In this document: positions 39,770 to 47,295 of the stretch, piece after piece | Layout: the number at the start of each line of letters is the position of its first letter | Numbering within the stretch: the first letter of the stretch is position 1 | IMG/VR virus record: IMGVR_UViG_3300006802_000094 | Coordinates: 1-64,000 of that record | DNA from: a virus | DNA: 64,000 nucleotides | Direction: 5' to 3' (one strand) | The notes under the pieces: model-generated | Database searches by the model: none | The model's input: the letters and a program-made list of their open reading frames with translations, nothing else | Told to the model about the DNA's origin: nothing | Position numbers and translations under genes: made by a program

Positions 39770-39954
39770 TAAAATATACTTTCTACTAATTTTTTTAAAT
39801 CCATAACTAATCTTATACTACCATACACTGCTAAAATTGTATACAAAACTATCACTAATTTAACTATTGTAGGCATATTTTCGTCTTCTAATTTTAAATT
39901 ATTTAAATCATTTATTGGTTTCTTTTTACAACCACTACATTTCTTTTTTTCCAT
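39769..39954 (-). CDS. Small membrane protein with CxxC, 61 aa
   Basis: [13 protein letters not shown] carries a CSGC pair and lysines; residues about 29-50 (IVKLVIVLYTILAVYGSIRLV) form one membrane helix. The N-terminus would be cytoplasmic. It overlaps neighbours by 1 nt on both sides, between dnaJ and the DUF4338 gene. No function assigned. Confidence 0.6.
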   Translation of the reverse strand: MEKKKCSGCKKKPINDLNNLKLEDENMPTIVKLVIVLYTILAVYGSIRLVMDLKKLVESIF

Positions 39955-40907
39955 TAACTAAAATTTTTTTCTTTTTTTAACTCACCCAATAATTCTTTTT
40001 CTTTATCAGTTAATTTTTTAGGATTTATTGGATTTAAGAATACAAATAAATCACCTTTAAAACCTTGTGAGTCATAAAACCCTTTTTCTTTAACTCTTAG
40101 TGGTTTTTTAAAATCTGAATTTTCTGGTACGTTTATTTTTATCGGACCATCAAAATGGTTTACGACTATCTCTTTACCTAAACAAATATCTACAAAGTTA
40201 ATGTCTTCAGTATAATGTAATTGTTCTGCTGCACGTTTAAACAATTTATGTGGTAATATTGTAATTTTTATTAATAAATCACCATCAATTCCTCCCCATA
40301 CAGCATTTCCCTTACCTCTTAATTTCATTAATAATCCATCATCAATACCTCTAGGTATTTTAAATTTAACTTCTTCTTTTTTATGAAAACCACCACCTTC
40401 AAAACCATTACCACCACAACTACTACAAACAGTACTAATCATTTGTTTGAATGGACCTTGTTGTATCATTTGATTAATAGACCCATTACCTTGGCATGTT
40501 ACACACATTTTATTATTGGTACTAACTCGGTTAAAACTAATAGTTTTTTCATTACCAAAATAAGAATCTTCTAGTGTTATATTTAAATTATAATTTAAAT
40601 CCCTACCTCTTTTTGTCCTCGTAGTTGAACCAAATCCACCTCTTCCACCAAACATGTTACTAAACGCACTAAAAGGGTCGTAACCACCACCAAATAAATC
40701 TTCTAAGTTTATCCCACCATTATCATATTCCCTTCTTTTCTGTTCATCACTTAAAATACTGTAAGCTTCAGAAATTTCTTTAAATTTTTCTTCACCATCT
40801 GGATTTTTATCTGGATGATACTTTAATGAAAGTTTACGATAACTTTTTTTTATTTCTTCTTGTGTTGCCTCTTTACTTACACCTAATATTTCATAATAAT
40901 TTTTCAT
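39954..40907 (-). CDS. dnaJ: DnaJ-type co-chaperone with a shortened zinc domain, 317 aa
   Basis: Starting at ATG 40907 the protein opens [23 protein letters not shown] with HPD in YHPDKNPDG, the full J domain. A G/F-rich linker follows ([21 protein letters not shown]). The zinc domain has only two of the usual four motifs, CVTCQGNG and CSSCGGNG. The C-terminal domains are present ([16 protein letters not shown].. GDLLIKI). A TTG 21 nt further upstream gives a longer frame that would overlap the divergent plus gene. It should stimulate host DnaK. Confidence 0.9.
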   Translation of the reverse strand: MKNYYEILGVSKEATQEEIKKSYRKLSLKYHPDKNPDGEEKFKEISEAYSILSDEQKRREYDNGGINLEDLFGGGYDPFSAFSNMFGGRGGFGSTTRTKRGRDLNYNLNITLEDSYFGNEKTISFNRVSTNNKMCVTCQGNGSINQMIQQGPFKQMISTVCSSCGGNGFEGGGFHKKEEVKFKIPRGIDDGLLMKLRGKGNAVWGGIDGDLLIKITILPHKLFKRAAEQLHYTEDINFVDICLGKEIVVNHFDGPIKINVPENSDFKKPLRVKEKGFYDSQGFKGDLFVFLNPINPKKLTDKEKELLGELKKEKNFS

Positions 40908-41540
40908 ATGAGTGGTACTAAATATCAAATAGTTTTATTTAACAACAAATCTAAAAAAAGAATTGTTGCAACTTCTAATGTCTTTGGTAATATTAATAAA
41001 AAATACAAAGAAATACATAAAAAATCAAATGTTATATTCCCATTAAAATATACCAATAAAATAGAATGTAAATTTGAATTAGCTTTAGTCTGTGTGGGTA
41101 AATGTAAAAACACCACAATTCATCGTAGGGATGAACTTGGTAGATTAACTAAGGTCACCATGAAAGATGAAAATTATCAGATAATTAAAATTCAACCTTT
41201 CGATATTGAAGAAAAAATATATGACCACCAATTGGAGAAACGTATAGAATTTATGGAATTGTATGAAAGATACTTAAACGTTAAAAATATTATTCAAATA
41301 TTTTCATTAAACAATAAAATAGTAATACAAAATAATGATTTGTTTTACTTGTTTAGTTTAAAAAATGTTAGTGAATCTTCTAGATTTTTATCTTGTATAA
41401 AAAAATTCTTTATGGAAAATGGTAAGTATAATTATTTAATTAGTAGAGATTTATCTACAATACAAAGAAAAGAATTATATACATTGTTAGAAGGTAAAGG
41501 TTTCTCAAAAAAATTATTGTATAAACATTATACTTATTAA
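40908..41540 (+). CDS. Hypothetical protein, 210 aa
   Basis: [36 protein letters not shown]... is a basic soluble protein with a beta-rich start, and no family is recognised. Its ATG abuts the start codon of dnaJ on the other strand in a shared CATATG, so the two genes are transcribed divergently with no intergenic DNA; their promoters must lie inside each other's coding regions. Confidence 0.65.
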   Translation: MSGTKYQIVLFNNKSKKRIVATSNVFGNINKKYKEIHKKSNVIFPLKYTNKIECKFELALVCVGKCKNTTIHRRDELGRLTKVTMKDENYQIIKIQPFDIEEKIYDHQLEKRIEFMELYERYLNVKNIIQIFSLNNKIVIQNNDLFYLFSLKNVSESSRFLSCIKKFFMENGKYNYLISRDLSTIQRKELYTLLEGKGFSKKLLYKHYTY

Positions 41541-41962
41541 TCGTTATCTTCTAATGTAAAGGTCACTTTAATCTCATTGATTTCAACATCAAAAGAGGGT
41601 GGGATATCTATAATTTCAGCTTCTTCACCCAATTTAATTCTTTCTACTTCTTTTAAAACTTTAACATATGTGTTAGTCGTTAAAGTAAAATTCATTTCAG
41701 CTTTTGTTGGTTGAAAAGGTAAGTTGTCAGAAAGATTTAGGAGAGACGCTAAATATCCCTCCATAATCTTAGGTTTGTTTTCTTCAGCCTTTTCTTTTAA
41801 ATATCTTTCACTAAATTGTGGCATATTTAATTTTTGTTTATCAAATACAGGTAATTCTTTTTTAATTTTCTGTATTGTTTTATTTTTGTGGTTCAATATT
41901 TGGCTATCGTCATTTTTTATCTGTTTCTGTAACCACTGCAGACTCTTCGTTATGTTTCCCAT
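41537..41962 (-). CDS. Hypothetical protein, 141 aa
   Basis: MGNITKSLQWLQKQIKNDDSQ... acidic, soluble, helical then beta-rich. It overlaps the upstream gene by 53 nt when the first ATG is used. A later ATG (MPQFSERY) would remove the overlap, so the true start is uncertain. Convergent with the 210-aa plus gene (4-nt overlap). Confidence 0.55.
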   Translation of the reverse strand: MGNITKSLQWLQKQIKNDDSQILNHKNKTIQKIKKELPVFDKQKLNMPQFSERYLKEKAEENKPKIMEGYLASLLNLSDNLPFQPTKAEMNFTLTTNTYVKVLKEVERIKLGEEAEIIDIPPSFDVEINEIKVTFTLEDND

Positions 41963-42365
41963 CAGATTTTGTTTCTTTTAATTCAGGTAAGTCAACATAT
42001 TCTTTATGGTTAAAGGTAATGCTTTTTAACTCTTCCAAATTTTTAGACATGAACAACCTTTCTAGTTCTTCTTTTTTCTGAATTAATAGTTTTTGTTTTT
42101 CTTCTTCATCTTGGTTTATTTTAATTATCTTTAAAACCTCACTTTCCAAAAAACTAACTTCATCTTTGGTATTTAAACAAAATAAAGATATTACGAAGCT
42201 TTCGTTAGAATTTTTATTAATTTTGATAGCTATCTTCTCTTTATCATATAAACCTTCATATCTCCAATTGTGTGGAAACATTAAATCCAAAATAAAGTAT
42301 TTTTCGTGTGTACGTATACTATAAAAGCTTTTACCTAACTTTTGTATGTTTTCAAATAAATTCAT
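41910..42365 (-). CDS. Hypothetical protein, 151 aa
   Basis: MNLFENIQKLGKSFYSIRTHEKYFILDLMFPHNW... The last ~50 residues are a lysine/glutamate coiled coil (EEEKQKLLIQKKEELERLF). The N-terminal half is beta-rich. It is one of four small co-directional genes from 42.8 to 41.5 kb. No function can be assigned. Confidence 0.6.
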   Translation of the reverse strand: MNLFENIQKLGKSFYSIRTHEKYFILDLMFPHNWRYEGLYDKEKIAIKINKNSNESFVISLFCLNTKDEVSFLESEVLKIIKINQDEEEKQKLLIQKKEELERLFMSKNLEELKSITFNHKEYVDLPELKETKSDGKHNEESAVVTETDKK

Positions 42366-42557
42366 TTAAAAAAATATATATGTAAAAAAATAAGATACCA
42401 TAAAATAAATTATTATTTCATCCACAGCAATATCTTTATAATATCTCATTTTCATTTTTTTAGGTGGATTACTAAAAAGATTAAGTATAAATGTAGTTAT
42501 ATATCTTATTATTAATACTATAGATAATAAAAATAAAAACCCAGTTAACATTCCCAT
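42366..42557 (-). CDS. Small membrane protein, 63 aa
   Basis: MGMLTGFLFLLSIVLIIRYITTFILNLF contains one long or two adjacent helices; a basic loop (PPKKMKMRYYKD) follows, then a final hydrophobic segment (IIIYFMVSYFFTYIFF). A two-helix protein with a cytoplasmic loop is a plausible holin-like topology, but this is a guess. Confidence 0.5.
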   Translation of the reverse strand: MGMLTGFLFLLSIVLIIRYITTFILNLFSNPPKKMKMRYYKDIAVDEIIIYFMVSYFFTYIFF

Positions 42558-42561
42558 ATTA

Positions 42562-42735
42562 CTACTCTTTATTAGCTTCCAAAATTTGTTTTCTTAAATC
42601 TTGGCATAAAGTTTTGATTTCTTGAGATATTTTTCTTGCTCTGATACCAGCACTTTTGTTTTTATTTTCAAAAAATTTAGTGCTGTCTACTGACAAACTT
42701 TCTACTAATTCTTTAATTCTTGATAAAGTTTCCAT
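42562..42735 (-). CDS. Histone H1 / Hc1-like DNA-binding protein, 57 aa
   Basis: METLSRIKELVESLSVDSTKFFENKNKSAGIRARKISQEIKTL... shows the Hc1-type signature (FFENKNKSAGIRARKISQEIKTLCQDLRKQI), very like the short histone H1-like proteins of Bacteroidota (..KGNKAAGTRARKA..EIKKL...). It probably coats or condenses DNA. The size (57 aa) is normal for this group. Confidence 0.65.
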   Translation of the reverse strand: METLSRIKELVESLSVDSTKFFENKNKSAGIRARKISQEIKTLCQDLRKQILEANKE

Positions 42736-42818
42736 TATATTTTAATTTTAATCTTATTAATATATACGATTTACGTATATGAAAAAAAAAATACTCATGG
42801 AATACTGATAAGTCAACT

Positions 42819-43286
42819 TTATTTGATGAGATTATTATCTAAAGTTTTGTATAAATCAGTATAAATGTCTAGTTCTGACTTAGTTTTTGGGTCGTTGATT
42901 ATAAATAATGTACTAAAAAACTTATCTACTTTATCAATAATTAGTTCACTATCGTTGGTATAAAATGATTCTAAAAAGAAATTCCAAAAATATTCAAAAT
43001 GACTTCCTTTATCGTTAAAGTTAATGTTTTCTTTTTTTAGGTCATTTATGACTTTTGTCCAGCACCAAGAAAAATGATTTTTAATTTCCTCATCTTTTAT
43101 TATGTCAGAACCTAAATAAGTTTTATCTACCAAAACATAAAGTGATTTTATAAAATAAAAAAATAGTTCAGATTTTTCTTGTAAAATATCATTAGCTTTA
43201 AACCAAATATCTAAATCTTTTTTAGGTATAGGTTCACTAACATATCTATAAAATTCTATAGGTGAAAATTTTCTTTTATCTTCCAT
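42819..43286 (-). CDS. Hypothetical protein, 155 aa
   Basis: MEDKRKFSPIEFYRYVSEPIPKKDLDIWFKAND... is a soluble helical protein rich in F, W and K. TATTTATA lies 3 nt before the ATG. It is flanked upstream by a strong terminator, so it starts a new unit. No family recognised. Confidence 0.6.
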   Translation of the reverse strand: MEDKRKFSPIEFYRYVSEPIPKKDLDIWFKANDILQEKSELFFYFIKSLYVLVDKTYLGSDIIKDEEIKNHFSWCWTKVINDLKKENINFNDKGSHFEYFWNFFLESFYTNDSELIIDKVDKFFSTLFIINDPKTKSELDIYTDLYKTLDNNLIK

Positions 43287-43289
43287 ACC

Positions 43290-43297
43290 TATAAATA
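43290..43297 (-). promoter_or_regulatory. TATTTATA element before the 155-aa gene
   Basis: TATTTATA on the minus strand, 3 nt before ATG. Because a terminator lies immediately upstream at 43347-43372, an initiation site in the ~50-nt gap is needed, which makes this copy especially informative. Confidence 0.45.
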
Positions 43298-43346
43298 TAT
43301 GTTCTAACGTGTGTTTAATAAAGATTACTTTATTATTAAGACAAAA

Positions 43347-43372
43347 AAAATCCGATATTATATCGGATTTTT
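43347..43372 (-). terminator. Rho-independent terminator
   Basis: AAAATCCGATA/TATCGGATTTT stem (a near-continuous palindrome) with A-run and T-run on both sides. It ends the gene at 43389-44135 on the minus strand. Confidence 0.85.
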
Positions 43373-43388
43373 TATGTGAGTGAGATGT

Positions 43389-44135
43389 TTATCTTCTTCT
43401 TCTAAGTTCTTTTTTAACTTCTTCTAAAATAAAATTTTTCTGATTTTTATTTTTAATTCCTTCTTTTAAAACATTAGTGGTTAATTCATTTATAGCTTCA
43501 GCTACCATATAATTAGGGTTTTGTTTTCTGTCACCATACTTATTAGGTATCGCTTTAGCCCATTTATCACTACTTAATTTTCTATATTTTCTTTTAGTTT
43601 GTTTTTGAATTTTGTCACCCAATCTAGAAGGTACTACATTACCTACTTGTTGGTTTGTGGTATCCATACCAGTGTTATTTCCAGTTCTAGTAGACCCATT
43701 TATATAATCATTAACTTGGTCTTCGAATTGTTTATTAGGTTTGTTCTGATATTGTATATTATTTAATCCCATTCCTCTCCAATCTTCAATATATTCTTCT
43801 TGGTCAGTACTATTTCTATACATTGGTGAATTATAGTCTGTTCTTGAATTATTTTGGTGTGGGAATTCTGGTTTTGAATTATTTTTAAAATCTAAGTACT
43901 TTTGAATTTTATCTGAAACCAAATCCATAGCATAATCATTGGAAGCTTTAGAATCTTTTAAAGCTCTATTAGTGATTGTATAACCTGGAAAATTGTAAGT
44001 ATCCTTAGCTTGTTCTTGGATACGTTTTTTCATTTTATTTTTAAATATCTCTCTTTCCACAATTGGTTTGAGTTCATTTTCAAAAATCTTTTGGATTTCT
44101 GGTCTTAGTTTTTTATTCACTTTAATTCTAGACAT
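43389..44135 (-). CDS. Putative virion/scaffold-like protein, 248 aa
   Basis: Highly charged, Q/N-rich and low-complexity in the middle (EDQVNDYINGSTRTGNNTGMD). Processing-like NVLKEG and FILEEV motifs occur near the C-terminus, which ends in KKELRRRR. The overall pattern fits internal or scaffold-type virion proteins; function is unproven. Same strand and spacing as the adjacent repeat-containing protein. Confidence 0.5.
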   Translation of the reverse strand: MSRIKVNKKLRPEIQKIFENELKPIVEREIFKNKMKKRIQEQAKDTYNFPGYTITNRALKDSKASNDYAMDLVSDKIQKYLDFKNNSKPEFPHQNNSRTDYNSPMYRNSTDQEEYIEDWRGMGLNNIQYQNKPNKQFEDQVNDYINGSTRTGNNTGMDTTNQQVGNVVPSRLGDKIQKQTKRKYRKLSSDKWAKAIPNKYGDRKQNPNYMVAEAINELTTNVLKEGIKNKNQKNFILEEVKKELRRRR

Positions 44136-44174
44136 AATCTTACTATTTTATATTATATAAATATATCTTAATTT

Positions 44175-45044
44175 TCATTCATACTTAGGTTTGTTACCTT
44201 TAGTTGAATAAATTTGACCTATTGGTTTATTCATCTTTGTATTTCCAACTAATGATGTTATAGGGGACTGATAAAACCCTCTTCTAATCATTTCTTCAAT
44301 TTCTTCTTTAGTATATTTTTTTTTATTTTTTTTGTAGGGTTCCATTTTTTTATCTTGATACTTTTTCATATCTCGTCTAAATATACTCTCCATTTCCTGT
44401 AACATTATACTTTTTAAATAATTTACAGATTTATTAGTTTTATTAGAAACCCTTTTTAATATTTCATTTAAACTTTTATCCTCATAAAATTCTAAAGCAC
44501 TTGTACTACCTTGGTCACAGTATGGGAATTTTCTACATTTTTCTTTTACTCTAACATATTTTGCTCCAGGTCCACCATATCGTGGAAAATTTGGGTCTTG
44601 AACTGCTTTCCAATTTTTATAATCTTTTGCCCATATAGCTGGTTGTGAATAAGCTCCAACGTTAATTTCATCTAACTCTGATTCATTATTAAGTTGTTTA
44701 CACATACCTTGTTGTGGTTCCCACCCCATAGGAGCTACGAAAGCTCCAGCTGAAGATGCACCAGTAACTTCATCAATTTCCTCGTCATTATCAAATTCCT
44801 CATTATTAAGTTGTCTGCACATGCCTTGTTGTGGTTCCCATCCCATGGGAGCTACGAAAGCTCCAGCTGAAGATGCACCAGTAACTTCATCAATTTCCTC
44901 ATCTTTATTAAGTGCTTCATTCGCAACTCTCATTAATTCATTTCTAGCTTTTACAGCTTCAGCACCAGTACGAGGACCTAATTTCTGACTAACATCTGAA
45001 ATCATACTTTCCATATTATTTTTATATTTTTTTAAAGCGTCCAT
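44175..45044 (-). CDS. Virion protein with tandem GAFVAPMGWEPQQ repeat, 289 aa
   Basis: Two near-identical ~40-residue repeats (EIDEVTGASSAGAFVAPMGW...MC.QLNN) at about residues 48-130, followed by a third related GAYSQPAIWAKDY element, then a Cys motif KCRKFPYCDQG. The (A/S)SxGAF/YxxPxxW pattern is a recurring element in phage internal/scaffold-type proteins. The C-terminus is lysine-rich. Probably an internal or head protein; no enzyme motif. Confidence 0.65.
   Translation of the reverse strand: MDALKKYKNNMESMISDVSQKLGPRTGAEAVKARNELMRVANEALNKDEEIDEVTGASSAGAFVAPMGWEPQQGMCRQLNNEEFDNDEEIDEVTGASSAGAFVAPMGWEPQQGMCKQLNNESELDEINVGAYSQPAIWAKDYKNWKAVQDPNFPRYGGPGAKYVRVKEKCRKFPYCDQGSTSALEFYEDKSLNEILKRVSNKTNKSVNYLKSIMLQEMESIFRRDMKKYQDKKMEPYKKNKKKYTKEEIEEMIRRGFYQSPITSLVGNTKMNKPIGQIYSTKGNKPKYE
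44682..44902 (-). repeat. Tandem coding repeat, two copies
   Basis: Two ~110-nt copies (about 44682-44790 and 44800-44902) differ by only a few bases, mostly synonymous (Lys/Arg and silent changes). They encode the duplicated EIDEVTGASSAGAFVAPMGW unit of the 289-aa protein. Confidence 0.9.
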
Positions 45045-45046
45045 AT

Positions 45047-45304
45047 CTACTTAACATTTTTAATTTGGCTGTCCCAAAAATTTCTTCTTAACCAAAAAGT
45101 TTTATATAATTCTATGAGTACCTTAGTACTAACATCAACCACTTCTGAACGGTGAGTTTTGGATAAATTACTATTTTTCTTTTTTAATTCTTTTTCAACA
45201 ACGTCCACAACATCTTTTTCAAAACTGGCTGACTTAAGAAAATCTTTAATTTCTTTTTTAGCTATTCTTTCTATTTCTTTTTTATCTGTTTTAGTGAGTG
45301 CCAT
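45047..45304 (-). CDS. Small virion-associated type protein, 85 aa
   Basis: MALTKTDKKEIERIAKKEIKDFL...VLIELYKTFWLRRNFW is a charged helical protein of a kind common next to head genes in large phages (ELYK.LW.RR.FW ending). It is predicted to be helical and basic/acidic alternating. TATTTATA lies 20 nt upstream of the ATG. Function not established. Confidence 0.6.
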   Translation of the reverse strand: MALTKTDKKEIERIAKKEIKDFLKSASFEKDVVDVVEKELKKKNSNLSKTHRSEVVDVSTKVLIELYKTFWLRRNFWDSQIKNVK

Positions 45305-45356
45305 TATGTGATATTATATAATATAAATACTACGAACATTCATATTATTCTATATA

Positions 45357-45770
45357 TTATTGTACTAGATTTAGAACAACTGCACTAGTGGTGACTGTGA
45401 TAGCTCCTAATAAAAAATGTAGGGCTGGTTTTTTATACCATTTTGGTCTTAACTCTTTATTTAAATCCACATAAAGATTTACCCTATCATTTAATAAATT
45501 AACATTTTGATTAAGGAAAGTTATATGTAAACTATCCTGTTCTTGTAATAATTTATAATTATTTATTTGAGATTCTAGTAATTCTATTTTTTGATTTTGT
45601 ATTTTAATTGTTTGTTCTTGGAATTGCATTATTGAATCCAACTGAATTACTTCTTCTTCTGTAAAAGTGAAAAGACTATCTGTAGTTTCCTGTGCTTTTA
45701 CACTAAAACTACAGATTGTTAAAAATATTATAAAAATAATTTTGTTAAAAAATAAATTTGTATTTATCAT
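45357..45770 (-). CDS. Exported coiled-coil protein, spanin-like, 137 aa
   Basis: An N-terminal signal peptide (IIFIIFLTICSFSVKAQ, cleavage after KA|Q) is followed by a long coiled coil (about 40-105, with repeated Q, N and L) and a C-terminal hydrophobic helix (about 116-135). It is adjacent to a one-helix coiled-coil protein, and the pair resembles a two-component spanin. The absence of a lipobox Cys argues against a classical o-spanin lipoprotein. Confidence 0.55.
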   Translation of the reverse strand: MINTNLFFNKIIFIIFLTICSFSVKAQETTDSLFTFTEEEVIQLDSIMQFQEQTIKIQNQKIELLESQINNYKLLQEQDSLHITFLNQNVNLLNDRVNLYVDLNKELRPKWYKKPALHFLLGAITVTTSAVVLNLVQ

Positions 45771-46081
45771 TTACCTAATCTTTTTTTAATGTCTTTAGTT
45801 GCTTCACTCCCACTTTTCTTTTTTACTTTTGGGTTTTCCCTAGAAACATTTTTTAATTTTTCTTTTGTTGAATCAATTTCTTTTTTTATATTTTCCTTTT
45901 TCTTTACTGTTTCTTCTATTTCTTTCTCTACTTCTTTAGTTTCGTTTTCGTTGTCTTTGATTTGTTTTTTTATTTTTTTGATGTCAAGATTAGATGTAGA
46001 ATTTAATACCCAAAATAAACCAAGTAAAAAACCAATAGCCCCTAATATAAATTTCCAAGTTTTTTTTAAAAAAGTTATCAT
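45767..46081 (-). CDS. Membrane-anchored coiled-coil protein, i-spanin-like, 104 aa
   Basis: The start at ATG 46081 gives MITFLKKTWKFILGAIGFLLGLFWVLN; a GTG frame 51 nt upstream overlaps the neighbouring gene. One membrane helix (about 10-27) is followed by a charged coiled coil (KKIKKQIKDNENETKEVEKEIEETV) and a lysine-rich tail. Typical i-spanin topology. It overlaps the signal-peptide protein gene by 4 nt. Together with the amidase nearby it suggests a lysis cassette. Confidence 0.55.
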   Translation of the reverse strand: MITFLKKTWKFILGAIGFLLGLFWVLNSTSNLDIKKIKKQIKDNENETKEVEKEIEETVKKKENIKKEIDSTKEKLKNVSRENPKVKKKSGSEATKDIKKRLGK

Positions 46082-46082
46082 A

Positions 46083-46706
46083 TTATTCAACTCCACTGTC
46101 CATTTCCACTTCATTGGAAAGGTTATCACCACCCAAACCTTCTCCAGTTTCTATATTGGTAGTTCTTCTATCTGATAATATTTTTGCCCATTTAGACTGA
46201 AAGGTTGCATAGTAATCTTTCACATCTTTTAATACCTCCATGAATTTATCATTAACTTTAATCATATTAGCATTACCTATGTAAGTACCCTCGACCTCAG
46301 CTATTGAATAATAAAACCTAACATCAAATTGTAATAAATCACCAGACCATTCCACATTTTCTTTATAAATGTTAAGTGGATGATATTGTGCCATATCACT
46401 AACTTCCTCATTAAATTGTTCCATAGTTTCTTGAAAAGCTGATTTTTCTTCTTCTGTTAACACTAAATCTTTTTCTGTAGCACCGTGAACAATTATTTTA
46501 CCACCACTTACTGAATATTCTTTAGTTAATTCTTCTTCAACAGTTTTACGTTTAAATTCATCTGTCTCATCATCTTCAACTTCTATTTCATTTTCAACCT
46601 GTTCATTTAATGAACGAACAATATTTAACATGTTTTTCATGTCATCATATTTGTTATCTATAAATTGTTTATTTACAGTTTTTCTATTATAAATTGTTTT
46701 ATTCAT
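46083..46706 (-). CDS. Putative virion protein, 207 aa
   Basis: NMLNIVRSLNEQVENEIEVEDDETDEF carries the SLNE-Q processing-like motif at about residue 35. A folded beta-rich part (EWSGDLLQFDVRFYYSIAEV) follows, then an acidic tail. The amidase gene overlaps it by 8 nt. The motif and acidic composition suggest an internal virion protein. Confidence 0.55.
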   Translation of the reverse strand: MNKTIYNRKTVNKQFIDNKYDDMKNMLNIVRSLNEQVENEIEVEDDETDEFKRKTVEEELTKEYSVSGGKIIVHGATEKDLVLTEEEKSAFQETMEQFNEEVSDMAQYHPLNIYKENVEWSGDLLQFDVRFYYSIAEVEGTYIGNANMIKVNDKFMEVLKDVKDYYATFQSKWAKILSDRRTTNIETGEGLGGDNLSNEVEMDSGVE

Positions 46707-47295
46707 CTATATATGTTTTTAACTTTTCAAAATCAAATGAAGGACTAATGTCTGTCCAATATTCACTATAATTACTTCTAGCTGTTATACCAGAAAAACT
46801 AACTACACCGTCAATTTTAACATTATGTCCAACCATTTTAAGAGGTATATTATGTTTAGAACACAATTCTACTATTAATTTTGCACATGTTCTTAACTGT
46901 TTATCTGGATAAATAGACCAAAAGCTCTTATCTCTCCATCTTTTTTGATATACTTCTCCTTTATAAATATCACCAATCCAATTGACGTACTTATTATTTA
47001 ATGTATTATATTTTAACCAACCTAAATTTTCTAAACATATTATAATAGAATTCCTATCAATTTCTTTTATTCCAAAAAAATCTGAATGGTAATTAGAATT
47101 AAAATTTTCAATTATTTTCCCATCTTTAGATATAGTATACGTAGGTATTTTATTATATTCACCATCTAATCTATATTTAAGACTATTATTAAAATACATT
47201 AATGGTCTAGATGTGTGACATAATATAATTTGAGTTTTATTATGTTTATCATCATAATGAAATAAGTTTTTTTTATTTTTTATCTTCGTCTCCAA
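46699..47295 (-). CDS. N-acetylmuramoyl-L-alanine amidase-like (Amidase_2/PGRP fold), 198 aa
   Basis: Amidase_2 landmarks are IILCHTSRPL (first zinc His in CHT), SKDGKIIENF, DRNSIIICLENLGW, QLRTCAKLIVELC and MVGHNVKIDGVVSFSG. The second zinc His is in VGHN and the Cys in VVSFSG is replaced by Ser, so zinc ligation is probably altered. The start is TTG at 47295; no ATG is available before the first core strand. It overlaps the upstream membrane-protein gene by 23 nt. Likely the lysin, or a substrate-modified relative. Confidence 0.65.
   Translation of the reverse strand: METKIKNKKNLFHYDDKHNKTQIILCHTSRPLMYFNNSLKYRLDGEYNKIPTYTISKDGKIIENFNSNYHSDFFGIKEIDRNSIIICLENLGWLKYNTLNNKYVNWIGDIYKGEVYQKRWRDKSFWSIYPDKQLRTCAKLIVELCSKHNIPLKMVGHNVKIDGVVSFSGITARSNYSEYWTDISPSFDFEKLKTYIDE

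Noticed and set aside
40908-40928. Longer dnaJ start (TTG) 21 nt upstream
   Set aside because: The J domain conventionally begins at MKNYYEILG and the longer version would overlap the divergent gene. The ATG at 40907 fits better.
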